A stretch of 24,076 bases of DNA, taken from Pseudobdellovibrionaceae bacterium. GTDB taxonomy: Bacteria > Bdellovibrionota > Bdellovibrionia > Bdellovibrionales > Bdellovibrionaceae. The notes beneath the pieces were generated by a model. It searched no databases. It had not been told where the DNA came from and was given only the letters and a program-made list of their open reading frames with translations. Numbering within the stretch: the first letter of the stretch is position 1; the number at the start of each line of letters is the position of its first letter. Positions 6,494-13,496 of the stretch are shown here, in pieces. A program made the translations under genes and the position numbers. The stretch lies in assembly GCA_947374445.1 (NCBI GenBank), contig CANCBY010000015.1:1-24076 (forward strand), in the 5' to 3' direction.

Positions 6494-7669
6494 TTAGAAT
6501 TCTAGCAGATGCCGACTAAGCAGAGAAATCGGAATATTGTTGCTTAATATTCGAGATCCCTCTTGATGGCATTGAATCACTGGAGGGATTTTTGTTCCGA
6601 AGACTTTTTTGACGGTTGCCGAACTGTTCAAATCTTTTATCTTTTGAGTGCTGACTTTGGCCTCAATAAATAGAAATTTTTGGGGATTCCATTCGATGAG
6701 AAAATCAATTTCTTCTTTTTCTTTGGTGCGCCAGTGATAAATTTTGTATCCTAGTTGATAATTTAAGTTCAATTTATAAATTTCAGAAAATACAAGATTT
6801 TCAAATAAGTGCCCCTGCTGCGGAGAAGTCAAGATGGGCTCAGCGCTTGTCCAACCTTGGAGCCTGCAAGCAAGCCCCGTATCAATAAAAAAGAGTTTTG
6901 GCGCCTTAATGAGACGGGAAGAAAGATTTGTCGAGTAAGGCATAACAAGCGAAATGATATGCATCTTTTCTAGGACTGAAACCCAATCCTTAATAGTTTT
7001 TGAATCAACGCCCACCTCGTTGCCTAAACTTGAAAGCTCTAATAGCGAGCCCACTCTTCCAGCAAGGAGTCTGATGAACTTCAAGAATTCGCGACTTTTC
7101 TGGATTCCTGCCGCGAGGATAATATCTTTTTCGACGTAGCTATTGATGTAGTCATCGAGGTATTTTTTTGGATCTTTTTTGGGATTTGCGTGAAGCTCAG
7201 GCCATCCGCCTTTATAAATAATATCCTGAATCTTAGTTGGCTGGGCCGACAAAATTTCCGACACACTTAAGGTATTCATATCAAAAAAACTTGCACGACC
7301 AGCTAAGCTTTCTTTTATGAACTTGTCCATCATGATTTGATTTGAACCTGTCATTCGAATAATAGTTTTTTGCCGAAATTTAGGATCTCTCTTTGCAAGA
7401 TCTACTTTGCGCTTCAACGATGGGAATAATTCAGGAGCGTATTGAGCTTCGTCGATAAAGATTTTTTCTGAACCAAACTGCTTTAGAAAAAGTTCTGGGT
7501 CCCTTTGCGCGAGTTCTCGCAGGGAAGGGTCATCCAATGAAACTTCTGTAAAACTGGGGTCTAGATTTAGTAGAAGGCTCGACTTTCCACACTGACGTGG
7601 GCCACGTATGATCTGTATGAGGTCTGTGTTTTCATTTATTAATTGTGAAATTTCCCTTTTAATCCACAT
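6494..7669 (-). CDS. AAA_14 / DUF4143 family ATPase
   Basis: This 391-residue protein has the two-domain layout of the widespread AAA_14-DUF4143 family. The N-terminal P-loop domain has Walker A GPRQCGKSS (23-31), Walker B IFIDEAQ (D73, E74) and sensor-like 'MTGSNQ'. The C-terminal DUF4143 region has 'FFIDTGLACRLQGW', 'GHLFENLVFSEIYK' and a nuclease-like fold ending 'YHWRTKEKEEIDFLIEW...FLFIEAKVS', i.e. E-x(n)-D-x(n)-ExK as in PD-(D/E)xK proteins. It is intact. The family is common in accessory regions and its physiological role is poorly known. The start ATG has no Shine-Dalgarno; a promoter-like sequence inside a palindrome ends nine bases upstream, suggesting leaderless, self-regulated expression (inference). 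Confidence 0.88.
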   Translation of the reverse strand: MWIKREISQLINENTDLIQIIRGPRQCGKSSLLLNLDPSFTEVSLDDPSLRELAQRDPELFLKQFGSEKIFIDEAQYAPELFPSLKRKVDLAKRDPKFRQKTIIRMTGSNQIMMDKFIKESLAGRASFFDMNTLSVSEILSAQPTKIQDIIYKGGWPELHANPKKDPKKYLDDYINSYVEKDIILAAGIQKSREFLKFIRLLAGRVGSLLELSSLGNEVGVDSKTIKDWVSVLEKMHIISLVMPYSTNLSSRLIKAPKLFFIDTGLACRLQGWTSAEPILTSPQQGHLFENLVFSEIYKLNLNYQLGYKIYHWRTKEKEEIDFLIEWNPQKFLFIEAKVSTQKIKDLNSSATVKKVFGTKIPPVIQCHQEGSRILSNNIPISLLSRHLLEF

Positions 7670-7671
7670 AT

Positions 7672-7706
7672 TTGACCATAATGGACTGGGAATCCATTTT
7701 GGTCAA
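7672..7706 (-). promoter_or_regulatory. Promoter embedded in a palindrome (probable operator) before the ATPase gene
   Basis: Two 14-base arms, 7672-7685 and 7693-7706, form an inverted repeat with one mismatch around a 7-base centre. On the minus strand the arms contain TTGACC (7706-7701) and CATTAT (7683-7678), separated by exactly 17 bases: a good sigma-70 promoter. The predicted transcription start falls one to three bases before the ATG at 7669. A dimeric repressor binding here would cover the whole promoter. Confidence 0.6.
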
Positions 7707-7722
7707 GGCCATTCTTTTGGTT

Positions 7723-7743
7723 CCAATTTGAAATTCAAATTGG
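7723..7743. repeat. Perfect 21-base palindrome
   Basis: The 10-base arm CCAATTTGAA (7723-7732), a single central A and the arm TTCAAATTGG (7734-7743) match perfectly. It lies 14 bases after the stop of the coiled-coil gene and upstream of the ATPase promoter. There is no T-tract on either side, so it could be a protein-binding site or the 3' end hairpin of the gliding cluster mRNA. Confidence 0.6.
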
Positions 7744-7757
7744 TCGCCGCAAGGAAT

Positions 7758-8414
7758 CTACTCTTTCACGTCTGCTAAAGAATTGTAGTTGTCGTGCAGC
7801 TTTTGATTGCGCTCGACTTCTTTTTGCCAGCGACCAACTTCGCCTTCGTAGCCGCGTTTTTTGCCCTTCCACTCGTTTTCTTGAGAGGCGAGGGATTGAG
7901 TGCGGTTGTTAAGTTCGGTTTGAGTTTTAGCTAACTTTTCGGCGCGGCCTTTGAACTCGTTGGTTTCTTTTGAGGCTTGCTTCAGCTGTTCTTGATAGGC
8001 TTGAACATTGGCTTGGCGTTTTTGTTGGTTGTCTTTAAGAACAGCCAGGGTTTTTTCAAGCTCGCTGATTTTAGCTTGCTCAGTTGTCATTGAAGCTTGC
8101 TCTTCTTTGATCAAGCCTTGAATTTGGTCTTCTTGTTTTTGCAGAGTTTGCAGAGACTGGTTGTTGTCTTGGATGCTTTTGCCAAGCTCTGTCTTTTGGC
8201 CGTCAACTTGGGATTTGGCTTTACCAATTTCTGTAACGTTGCCTTCAACTGTTTTGAGATTTTTTTGATACTCTGTCAGGTTTGACTTTGAGTTTTCAAG
8301 ATTGGATTTGATTTTGCTCAAACCTTCATTGGCTGTCATCTGCGCATTGGCAGAGAGTGAAAGGCCAAAAGCTGCAAGGGGAGCGAGAATTTTTAGAGCT
8401 GTATTTGTTTTCAT
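7758..8414 (-). CDS. Periplasmic coiled-coil protein, last gene of the gliding cluster
   Basis: Starting at the ATG at 8414 (GGAG five bases upstream, in the minus-strand sequence GGAGATTTT) gives 218 residues. The N terminus is a Sec signal peptide (MKTNTALKILAPLAAFGLSLSANAQ; cleavage after ANA). Nearly all the rest is a Glu/Lys/Gln-rich heptad pattern, such as 'LQTLQKQEDQIQGLIKEEQ' and 'AKISELEKTLAVLKDNQQK', predicting a long parallel coiled coil. The C terminus carries aromatic/basic 'WKGKKRGYEGEVGRWQKEV'. It has no recognised Myxococcus counterpart by sequence. It begins 16 bases after the TPR gene stop and is probably in the same operon. A structural or spacer role in the periplasm is a guess. 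Confidence 0.75.
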   Translation of the reverse strand: MKTNTALKILAPLAAFGLSLSANAQMTANEGLSKIKSNLENSKSNLTEYQKNLKTVEGNVTEIGKAKSQVDGQKTELGKSIQDNNQSLQTLQKQEDQIQGLIKEEQASMTTEQAKISELEKTLAVLKDNQQKRQANVQAYQEQLKQASKETNEFKGRAEKLAKTQTELNNRTQSLASQENEWKGKKRGYEGEVGRWQKEVERNQKLHDNYNSLADVKE

Positions 8415-8430
8415 AAAATCTCCGTTTAAA

Positions 8431-10680
8431 TTATTTTTCAAGTTGAGAGACACTGTCGCGAGGACAAACGTTTTTAAGTGATGAGCGATAGTGGCCGAGT
8501 TCGTCCTCCCAAACTTCGCCTTTAAAATCCCATTTCATTGATTTGCCTTCTTCAGGTTTTAATTCAGCGCGGTCTTTGTCTGAAATCTCGCCGCCAGCTA
8601 ATTGATAGCGGATGTGTTCGCCGGCCCCTGCATAAAGCTCGTAATTAAGAACTTCGCTTTGATCGAGAGTATTTTTGAGAGTGGTCTGCATGGCTTGAAA
8701 GCGCGACTTGATAGCCATTGAAGCTTTGAGCTTGAAGTCGCCCTTTTCTTTGTCGAGGCGAGCAAGACCTTGCGCACGTAAATCTTTGATCGAGTTGCGA
8801 GCTTTTTTTGCAATGAAATGTTGGATTTTGTAACTCAAAAGGCGTTTGTCTTGAAAAGACATTGCTGTCTTGAGGTCGGCTTTTTCGACATCATTTTTTG
8901 AGCTATCAAATTGCTTTTTGAGTGAAACCAATTGTTTGACGACGTCGTTTTCGCCTTTGACGATATCGCGTTCTTTTTTGATCAGATCGAGAGTGATCTT
9001 GTTGTATTTTGTTTCTTGATCCTCCGTGGAGTTGATCAGCTTTTGCTCACTTGTAAAACTAGGGTGATGAGCGAGTTCAAAGATAAAATTGCGTGGCAAG
9101 CCATCGACAGTTTTTTGATCCGGATTTTTTGCAAAGGCCTTTACAGTCTCGTAGTAGCTGAGATCTGTTGTCATTTTGCTGGAGTACTCATCCATTTGCT
9201 TTTGCACGGGAGCAAAGCGGCGTTTCATGTCATTGATCACGCGGGCGCCATCACCGTATTGGCATAGATTGAGGTAGCCTACAGTGCGCACGACATAAGA
9301 CTCTGGAGCGAATGAGTTTTTGAAAAAGTCGGTGTGTAGCGAGTACATGTTACCTGCAGCACCTTCGTAGTCTTCGGCTAAGATTTGCGACCAAGCCTGT
9401 TCGATCATCGCTTGAGTCCAATCTGGATTTGTCTTGTCGATTTTTAGGTAGTTAGCAAACGCCTCTTTGTACTGGCTGGCTTGAAAGTGCATGCGAGCCA
9501 AAGTCAATGCAGCTTGTGATTTGAGTTCAGAGTTAGGATCTTTGAGAGTTAAATCAGCCAAAACTTGAGTCATGCCTGTAATGGCCTCTTGCAGGTGACC
9601 ACCTTTATAGAGGATCACAGATTTTAAAAACTGACTATCAAGTGCTAGCGGAGAAGTCACAGCGATGTCATCGACGGCGGCATGAGCCAGCGTCAAGTTG
9701 TTCTTATCGAGATAATATTTTGCGCGGTTCATATTGTACTGATCGATATTTGCAATCTCTTCGATTTTGAGCTCTTCGATTTTGGGATCAAGCACGGCCA
9801 CGAGAGCTTTGTCGCCGGGATCTGCACTTTGTGCTAGAGAGACAGCGGCCTTTTTTTGCCATTCTTTTTTACTGTCATTTAGAACTTTCATCATTTGAAA
9901 TTTGTATTCTGAGTAAAGACCTAAGGCTTTCGATGTGAGGCCCAATTGATACGTGGCTTCGGTTTTGAATTCACCTTCATCAACTAGCTCTGCAAAAAGA
10001 GCAAGTGCCATGTTATAGCTTTTTTGCACTTCTAAAAAGATCAGAGCTTGCAGCATTTTTAACTGTCCAGGAGACATCTCTTCTAATTTTTGAACTTCTG
10101 GTTTCAGATCCTGAAATTGCGGAGGAGTAAAGACTTCAAGCGCTGCTACAGCTGGAGCTTTAAAGCCAGGTTGCACAGCCAAGATTGATTTAGCATCGGC
10201 CGCAGGCGCAACAGGCTGCTGAGTCCATTTTGAAATGTCAGATGCAGGCGGTGACATGCGTTTTGCAATTTCAAATGAAGCGGGCTTACGTGCAGGTGGT
10301 AAAACAGCCTCAAAATTGCTTGTATCAGGAGCGCGAAAGCCAGGCTCAGCACCGATATCAAGTTTAGGAATGTTTTTAACACGAAATACTTCGACCTTAC
10401 CCTTGACCACCTTCTTTTGATAAATTTCAAAAGCGGGGACCTTAGATGTTTTCATCTTGAGTGCCGCTGATGGACTGCGGCCGGGAGTGGCTGTGACAAG
10501 AGCTGGCTTCAGAGCAGGTGTTGGTGCTTCCGTTGATACAGAGCTTGTGTCCTCTGTTGAGGATGAAGTTTTAGAAGCGCTCGCTTTGCCAGTGCCAGCG
10601 GCCATTGCAAAACCTGGCAGCATCAGCGCGAAAGCGCTAATTCCAAGCTTGAGAGAGTAATTTTTCTTCAACTTCATCAT
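8431..10680 (-). CDS. Large periplasmic TPR protein (GltC/GltE-like position)
   Basis: The start at 10680 has AAGGCGG upstream and lies 10 bases after the stop of the beta-barrel gene. The 749-residue product has a signal peptide (ends 'PGFAMA', cleavage near residue 26) and no lipobox, so a soluble periplasmic protein is predicted. A low-complexity Ser/Thr/Ala/Pro segment follows, then repeated 'PALKPALV', 'GFRAPD', 'GFKAPA' linker units. The middle is helical repeat sequence of TPR type ('KSYNMALALFAELVDEGEFKTEATYQLGL', 'KEAFANYLKIDKTNPDWTQAMIEQAW'). The C-terminal third is charged coiled coil. In Myxococcus the gliding proteins GltC and GltE are TPR proteins of the periplasm or outer membrane; this gene probably fills such a role, but which one is uncertain. 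Confidence 0.75.
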   Translation of the reverse strand: MMKLKKNYSLKLGISAFALMLPGFAMAAGTGKASASKTSSSTEDTSSVSTEAPTPALKPALVTATPGRSPSAALKMKTSKVPAFEIYQKKVVKGKVEVFRVKNIPKLDIGAEPGFRAPDTSNFEAVLPPARKPASFEIAKRMSPPASDISKWTQQPVAPAADAKSILAVQPGFKAPAVAALEVFTPPQFQDLKPEVQKLEEMSPGQLKMLQALIFLEVQKSYNMALALFAELVDEGEFKTEATYQLGLTSKALGLYSEYKFQMMKVLNDSKKEWQKKAAVSLAQSADPGDKALVAVLDPKIEELKIEEIANIDQYNMNRAKYYLDKNNLTLAHAAVDDIAVTSPLALDSQFLKSVILYKGGHLQEAITGMTQVLADLTLKDPNSELKSQAALTLARMHFQASQYKEAFANYLKIDKTNPDWTQAMIEQAWSQILAEDYEGAAGNMYSLHTDFFKNSFAPESYVVRTVGYLNLCQYGDGARVINDMKRRFAPVQKQMDEYSSKMTTDLSYYETVKAFAKNPDQKTVDGLPRNFIFELAHHPSFTSEQKLINSTEDQETKYNKITLDLIKKERDIVKGENDVVKQLVSLKKQFDSSKNDVEKADLKTAMSFQDKRLLSYKIQHFIAKKARNSIKDLRAQGLARLDKEKGDFKLKASMAIKSRFQAMQTTLKNTLDQSEVLNYELYAGAGEHIRYQLAGGEISDKDRAELKPEEGKSMKWDFKGEVWEDELGHYRSSLKNVCPRDSVSQLEK

Positions 10681-10690
10681 AACTGCCGCC

Positions 10691-11497
10691 TTATTTTTCT
10701 TTTGAACCAAAGAAATAAGTGAGACCTAAAAGAATCGTTGTATCTTGCTGAGTGATTTGACCAGCCGAACGAGCCGCTTCTGTTTCGCTCGCGCGGATTT
10801 GGTAGCGCTTAAGATCTTGCTTTGACCATTTGTTTTTGATGTCAAGGCGAAGCGCAAAGTGCTCGCTGAAAAAGAGCTGCTGCGTGATATCAAAGTTGTA
10901 ACCCATCGCAGATTTTTTTTCTGGTGCTAGAGCATGGGGACTTGCACTCGCAGAGTCTGAAGGATCAGTTTGAATTTCATAATTCATTTGGCCAAGTCCG
11001 GCCGCGAACTGGATATCAAAATACATGATCGAGCGATCAAGAAAACTTGTCTTTGAGTAAAATGGGACCCAAATCAAGTTCACGGATTTGTAGTCGACAA
11101 ACTTGTTGTAGTTTGGAGCTGCTTGGTAAGTATTTTTTAAATAAATTGTTGAGTCATTGTCTGTGAGTGATCCTTTTTCATATGCAAACTCAACTCCCCA
11201 GCGCTCTGAAAAGTAATATCCCAATGAACCGTTTGTGAGTCTTCCATATGAGTACGCATCATTTACAAGAGTGCCGTAGCTGAGGTTTAGAAAAAACCTG
11301 CCGTCTTTAGCGTAGGTCCGGTTTTGCACAACATTGAAGTCGGTGTCCTTTGCGGCCCAGTATTTGTCTTCGAGTTTCTTCAGGTCGAGTTTGTCGGAAC
11401 CTGATTTTGCAGAAGATTGAGCCAGCACAGAGACTGAGCCCATCAATGATGCCAATAGAATTGAGAGGGCTAAGCCCATTTTCGAAGAACCGTTCAT
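10691..11497 (-). CDS. Outer-membrane beta-barrel protein of the gliding cluster (GltA/B/H-like)
   Basis: The start at 11497 has GGAGG five bases upstream (11507-11503); a start 12 codons earlier has no such site. The 268-residue protein begins with a signal peptide (MNGSSKMGLALSILLASLMG, cleavage near 'VLAQ'). After a short charged helix 'DLKKLEDKYWAAKD' come alternating amphipathic strands: 'RFFLNLSYGTLVNDAYSYG', 'SLGYYFSERWGVEFAYEKG', 'SVNLIWVPFYSKTSF', 'FDIQFAAGLGQMNY' and the C-terminal strand 'TILLGLTYFFGSKEK', as in 8-strand OmpA-like barrels. The Myxococcus gliding system has three such barrels (GltA, GltB, GltH); position after the GltG-like gene suggests GltH. A 137-base gap upstream may hold an internal promoter. 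Confidence 0.78.
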   Translation of the reverse strand: MNGSSKMGLALSILLASLMGSVSVLAQSSAKSGSDKLDLKKLEDKYWAAKDTDFNVVQNRTYAKDGRFFLNLSYGTLVNDAYSYGRLTNGSLGYYFSERWGVEFAYEKGSLTDNDSTIYLKNTYQAAPNYNKFVDYKSVNLIWVPFYSKTSFLDRSIMYFDIQFAAGLGQMNYEIQTDPSDSASASPHALAPEKKSAMGYNFDITQQLFFSEHFALRLDIKNKWSKQDLKRYQIRASETEAARSAGQITQQDTTILLGLTYFFGSKEK

Positions 11498-11634
11498 CTT
11501 TGCCTCCGTCTCCGATATTTTTTCGGAAACCAACTTTGTACAACCGACGTTAGAGGCGAGCTATTTGAGTGATAACGTTCTGAAAATGGCTCGCTAAACT
11601 TAATTTTAATTCAAAATTTCTATCTACTAAAACC

Positions 11635-13128
11635 TTAATTCGTGCTTTTAAATAAAAACGGGTAGGTTACAAGAACCTTCGTTCCTCCATCTGGAGTTGG
11701 AAACTTCCATTTCGCAACTCGCTGTAAAATACATCCTTCGACCGTAGCATTTTTTAATGTCGTGTCTCCTATGCGCTGAGTCTCTACTTCGCCGCTGCCA
11801 GCAATTTGAAACTTTACAGCCACTTTTCCGTAAAGGTCTGGGTTGGCCGAAAGCTGTCGTTCATAGCAGTAGAGTATTTCTCCAAGTTTTGATTTGATGT
11901 ACTGAGCGATCACTTCGCGATCAAGACCGCCAGTGATTTCGCCTTCGTCTTCAAGCAGGCCAACACCGCCAGAGCCAGTTTTGCCTGTAGCTAGAGTGCC
12001 CATGCCGCCAACGCCTTTGCCACCGGCCACGCCATTGGTAGAAATTTTGATTCCTGTGCCTTTACCTTCAGAAGACCAATCAGTGCCTGATTGCGAAATA
12101 GCTCCCACAGCTGCGAGTGCTCTTCCGCTCGGACCACTGCCAGCTGCTATGCCACTTGTAACCACAACGTTTGCTGATTTTGCAGCTGTAGCCGATACTT
12201 TTCCGATCAATTGAGTGATGCGACCTGAGGCCAGTGATTTAATAGCTGATGCTGCTTTTGATCCACCGGAGTTGTCAGCTGGAGCCGAAGCCGCTTGGCT
12301 TGGTTGAACTTGCTGAGCTGCAGGTGCTGGCTGCTGAGCTTGCTCCACATGTGCTGGAGCTTGTGAGCCCGATTTTTTCTTTTTGATTGTGGGCATTGAG
12401 ACTTCTTTGAATTCGCTTGGACGCGGATTTGCCTCAAGAGGCTTTTGCGCAACCGGTGAAATCAAAAACAACAAAGCCAAAAGACTTGCGCCGGCCAAAG
12501 TGGCATACAGAGTTTTTCTGCCACCTTCGTCGATCATTTGATCTTTGGTCATCATCTTCATCGCTTCAACGCTTGTGAGCTGAAGTGTGCGCTGAGAAAT
12601 CTCAAGCTCGCCGACAGGAGTTTTTACCCATTTGTCTGATTTGATTGGTGTGAGCTTTGTTTTTGAAGGATCTGATTTGGCCTTGAAGTTGCCAGACATT
12701 TCAATGACAGCTGTCTCTAGCAAATGACGGCCATGATAAACAGTGAAGAGCTGATAAGCCTTGCGGTCTTTGCTTTCGGTGTGAACTTCAGTGCTTGCAT
12801 CAAGATTGGCAAAGAGCTGTGATCTAGAGTCAAACGGAGTCACTGTTAAATGCGAAACGCCAAGCTTGAGCTCAGCAGGCTGATCCAAAGTAAATTCAGC
12901 CCTGCCATCTTTTAGCTGTGTGAGTTCAGAATGAAGATCTAGATTGACGTAATACCAACGGTCATTGCGAAATTCAAAGAGACCTTGGATGCCCTTGATA
13001 GAGTCCAAAGGCGAACGAAGATCAGCATGCTTTGAGTTGCCAAACGTGAGAGTGCCCTGGTCTGAGCGCAGACGCCAAGTCTTGATCAGGCCGGTAGGAC
13101 CTCTTTGTTCGATCAACAGATTTTGCAT
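11635..13128 (-). CDS. gltG: GltG-like protein: degenerate FHA, TM segment, AgmX/TonB-type C-terminal domain
   Basis: This 497-residue protein spans the inner membrane and reaches across the periplasm. Residues 1-100 resemble a forkhead-associated fold ('LTFGNSKHADLR', 'FEFRNDRWYYVNLDLHSE') but lack the full G-R...S-x-x-H signature. A single membrane helix follows near 208-228 ('LYATLAGASLLALLFLISPV'), then a long Ala/Pro/Gln/Gly/Ser-rich linker. The last ~100 residues are an AgmX/PglI-type, TonB-like C-terminal domain: 'GGLDREVIAQYIKSKLGEIL', 'YCYERQLSANPDLYGKVAV', 'VEGCILQRVAKWKFPTP', including the two conserved cysteines. In Myxococcus, GltG and GltJ carry such domains and transmit motor force to outer-membrane parts. 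GAGG eight bases upstream supports the ATG. It starts five bases after the preceding gene. Confidence 0.85.
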   Translation of the reverse strand: MQNLLIEQRGPTGLIKTWRLRSDQGTLTFGNSKHADLRSPLDSIKGIQGLFEFRNDRWYYVNLDLHSELTQLKDGRAEFTLDQPAELKLGVSHLTVTPFDSRSQLFANLDASTEVHTESKDRKAYQLFTVYHGRHLLETAVIEMSGNFKAKSDPSKTKLTPIKSDKWVKTPVGELEISQRTLQLTSVEAMKMMTKDQMIDEGGRKTLYATLAGASLLALLFLISPVAQKPLEANPRPSEFKEVSMPTIKKKKSGSQAPAHVEQAQQPAPAAQQVQPSQAASAPADNSGGSKAASAIKSLASGRITQLIGKVSATAAKSANVVVTSGIAAGSGPSGRALAAVGAISQSGTDWSSEGKGTGIKISTNGVAGGKGVGGMGTLATGKTGSGGVGLLEDEGEITGGLDREVIAQYIKSKLGEILYCYERQLSANPDLYGKVAVKFQIAGSGEVETQRIGDTTLKNATVEGCILQRVAKWKFPTPDGGTKVLVTYPFLFKSTN

Positions 13129-13133
13129 ACTCG

Positions 13134-13421
13134 TTACCTCACGTATTGGACTGAGTCTCGAATCTTGGTGTCCATATCTTTCTGTACGTCATAAAGAGGC
13201 ATAAACTTAATGCCTCTTTTTTGAACTAGATACGCTCCATCAGGATTTCGAATCGTTCCTTTTAAGTTTAACTCAGCAAAGTTAACTTCCTGAACTTTTC
13301 GGATAGTCTTCGTCTTAGCCTGAGCCGGTGCGCCCAGAAGTTGTGCGCAAAACATAAAAACCAGACTTAGAGTCAGGTTTAAAAATCGCAAGTTTTGATT
13401 TTTTGTCGAAGTTGTTTTCAT
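13134..13421 (-). CDS. Small exported protein of the gliding cluster (GltF-like position)
   Basis: Two ATGs lie close together; the one at 13421 has GGAG six bases upstream and is preferred, giving 95 residues. The N terminus is a signal peptide or anchor (hydrophobic about 14-31, then 'LGAPAQA', consistent with cleavage). The mature part of about 60 residues is basic, with 'TIRKVQEVNFAELNLKGTIR' and 'LVQKRGIKFMPLYDVQKDMD'. I do not recognise it by sequence. It sits between the GltD-like and GltG-like genes, where Myxococcus gltE-gltF lie, so a GltF-like role is suggested by position only. The stop is five bases before the next start, so translational coupling is likely. Confidence 0.7.
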   Translation of the reverse strand: MKTTSTKNQNLRFLNLTLSLVFMFCAQLLGAPAQAKTKTIRKVQEVNFAELNLKGTIRNPDGAYLVQKRGIKFMPLYDVQKDMDTKIRDSVQYVR

Positions 13422-13496
13422 GCGCATCTCCATCCTAGTTTTTGCTCTGACAATCATAGCCCTTATCGGCAGATACTAATTTTTTTCAAGAGGCAG

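Noticed and set aside
11498..11634. Internal promoter in the 137-base gap before the beta-barrel gene
   Set aside because: TTGTAC-N17-AAATAT is a poor match; the 6-bp inverted repeat GCGAGC/GCTCGC (11556-11594) has a 27-base loop. Left as a possibility only.
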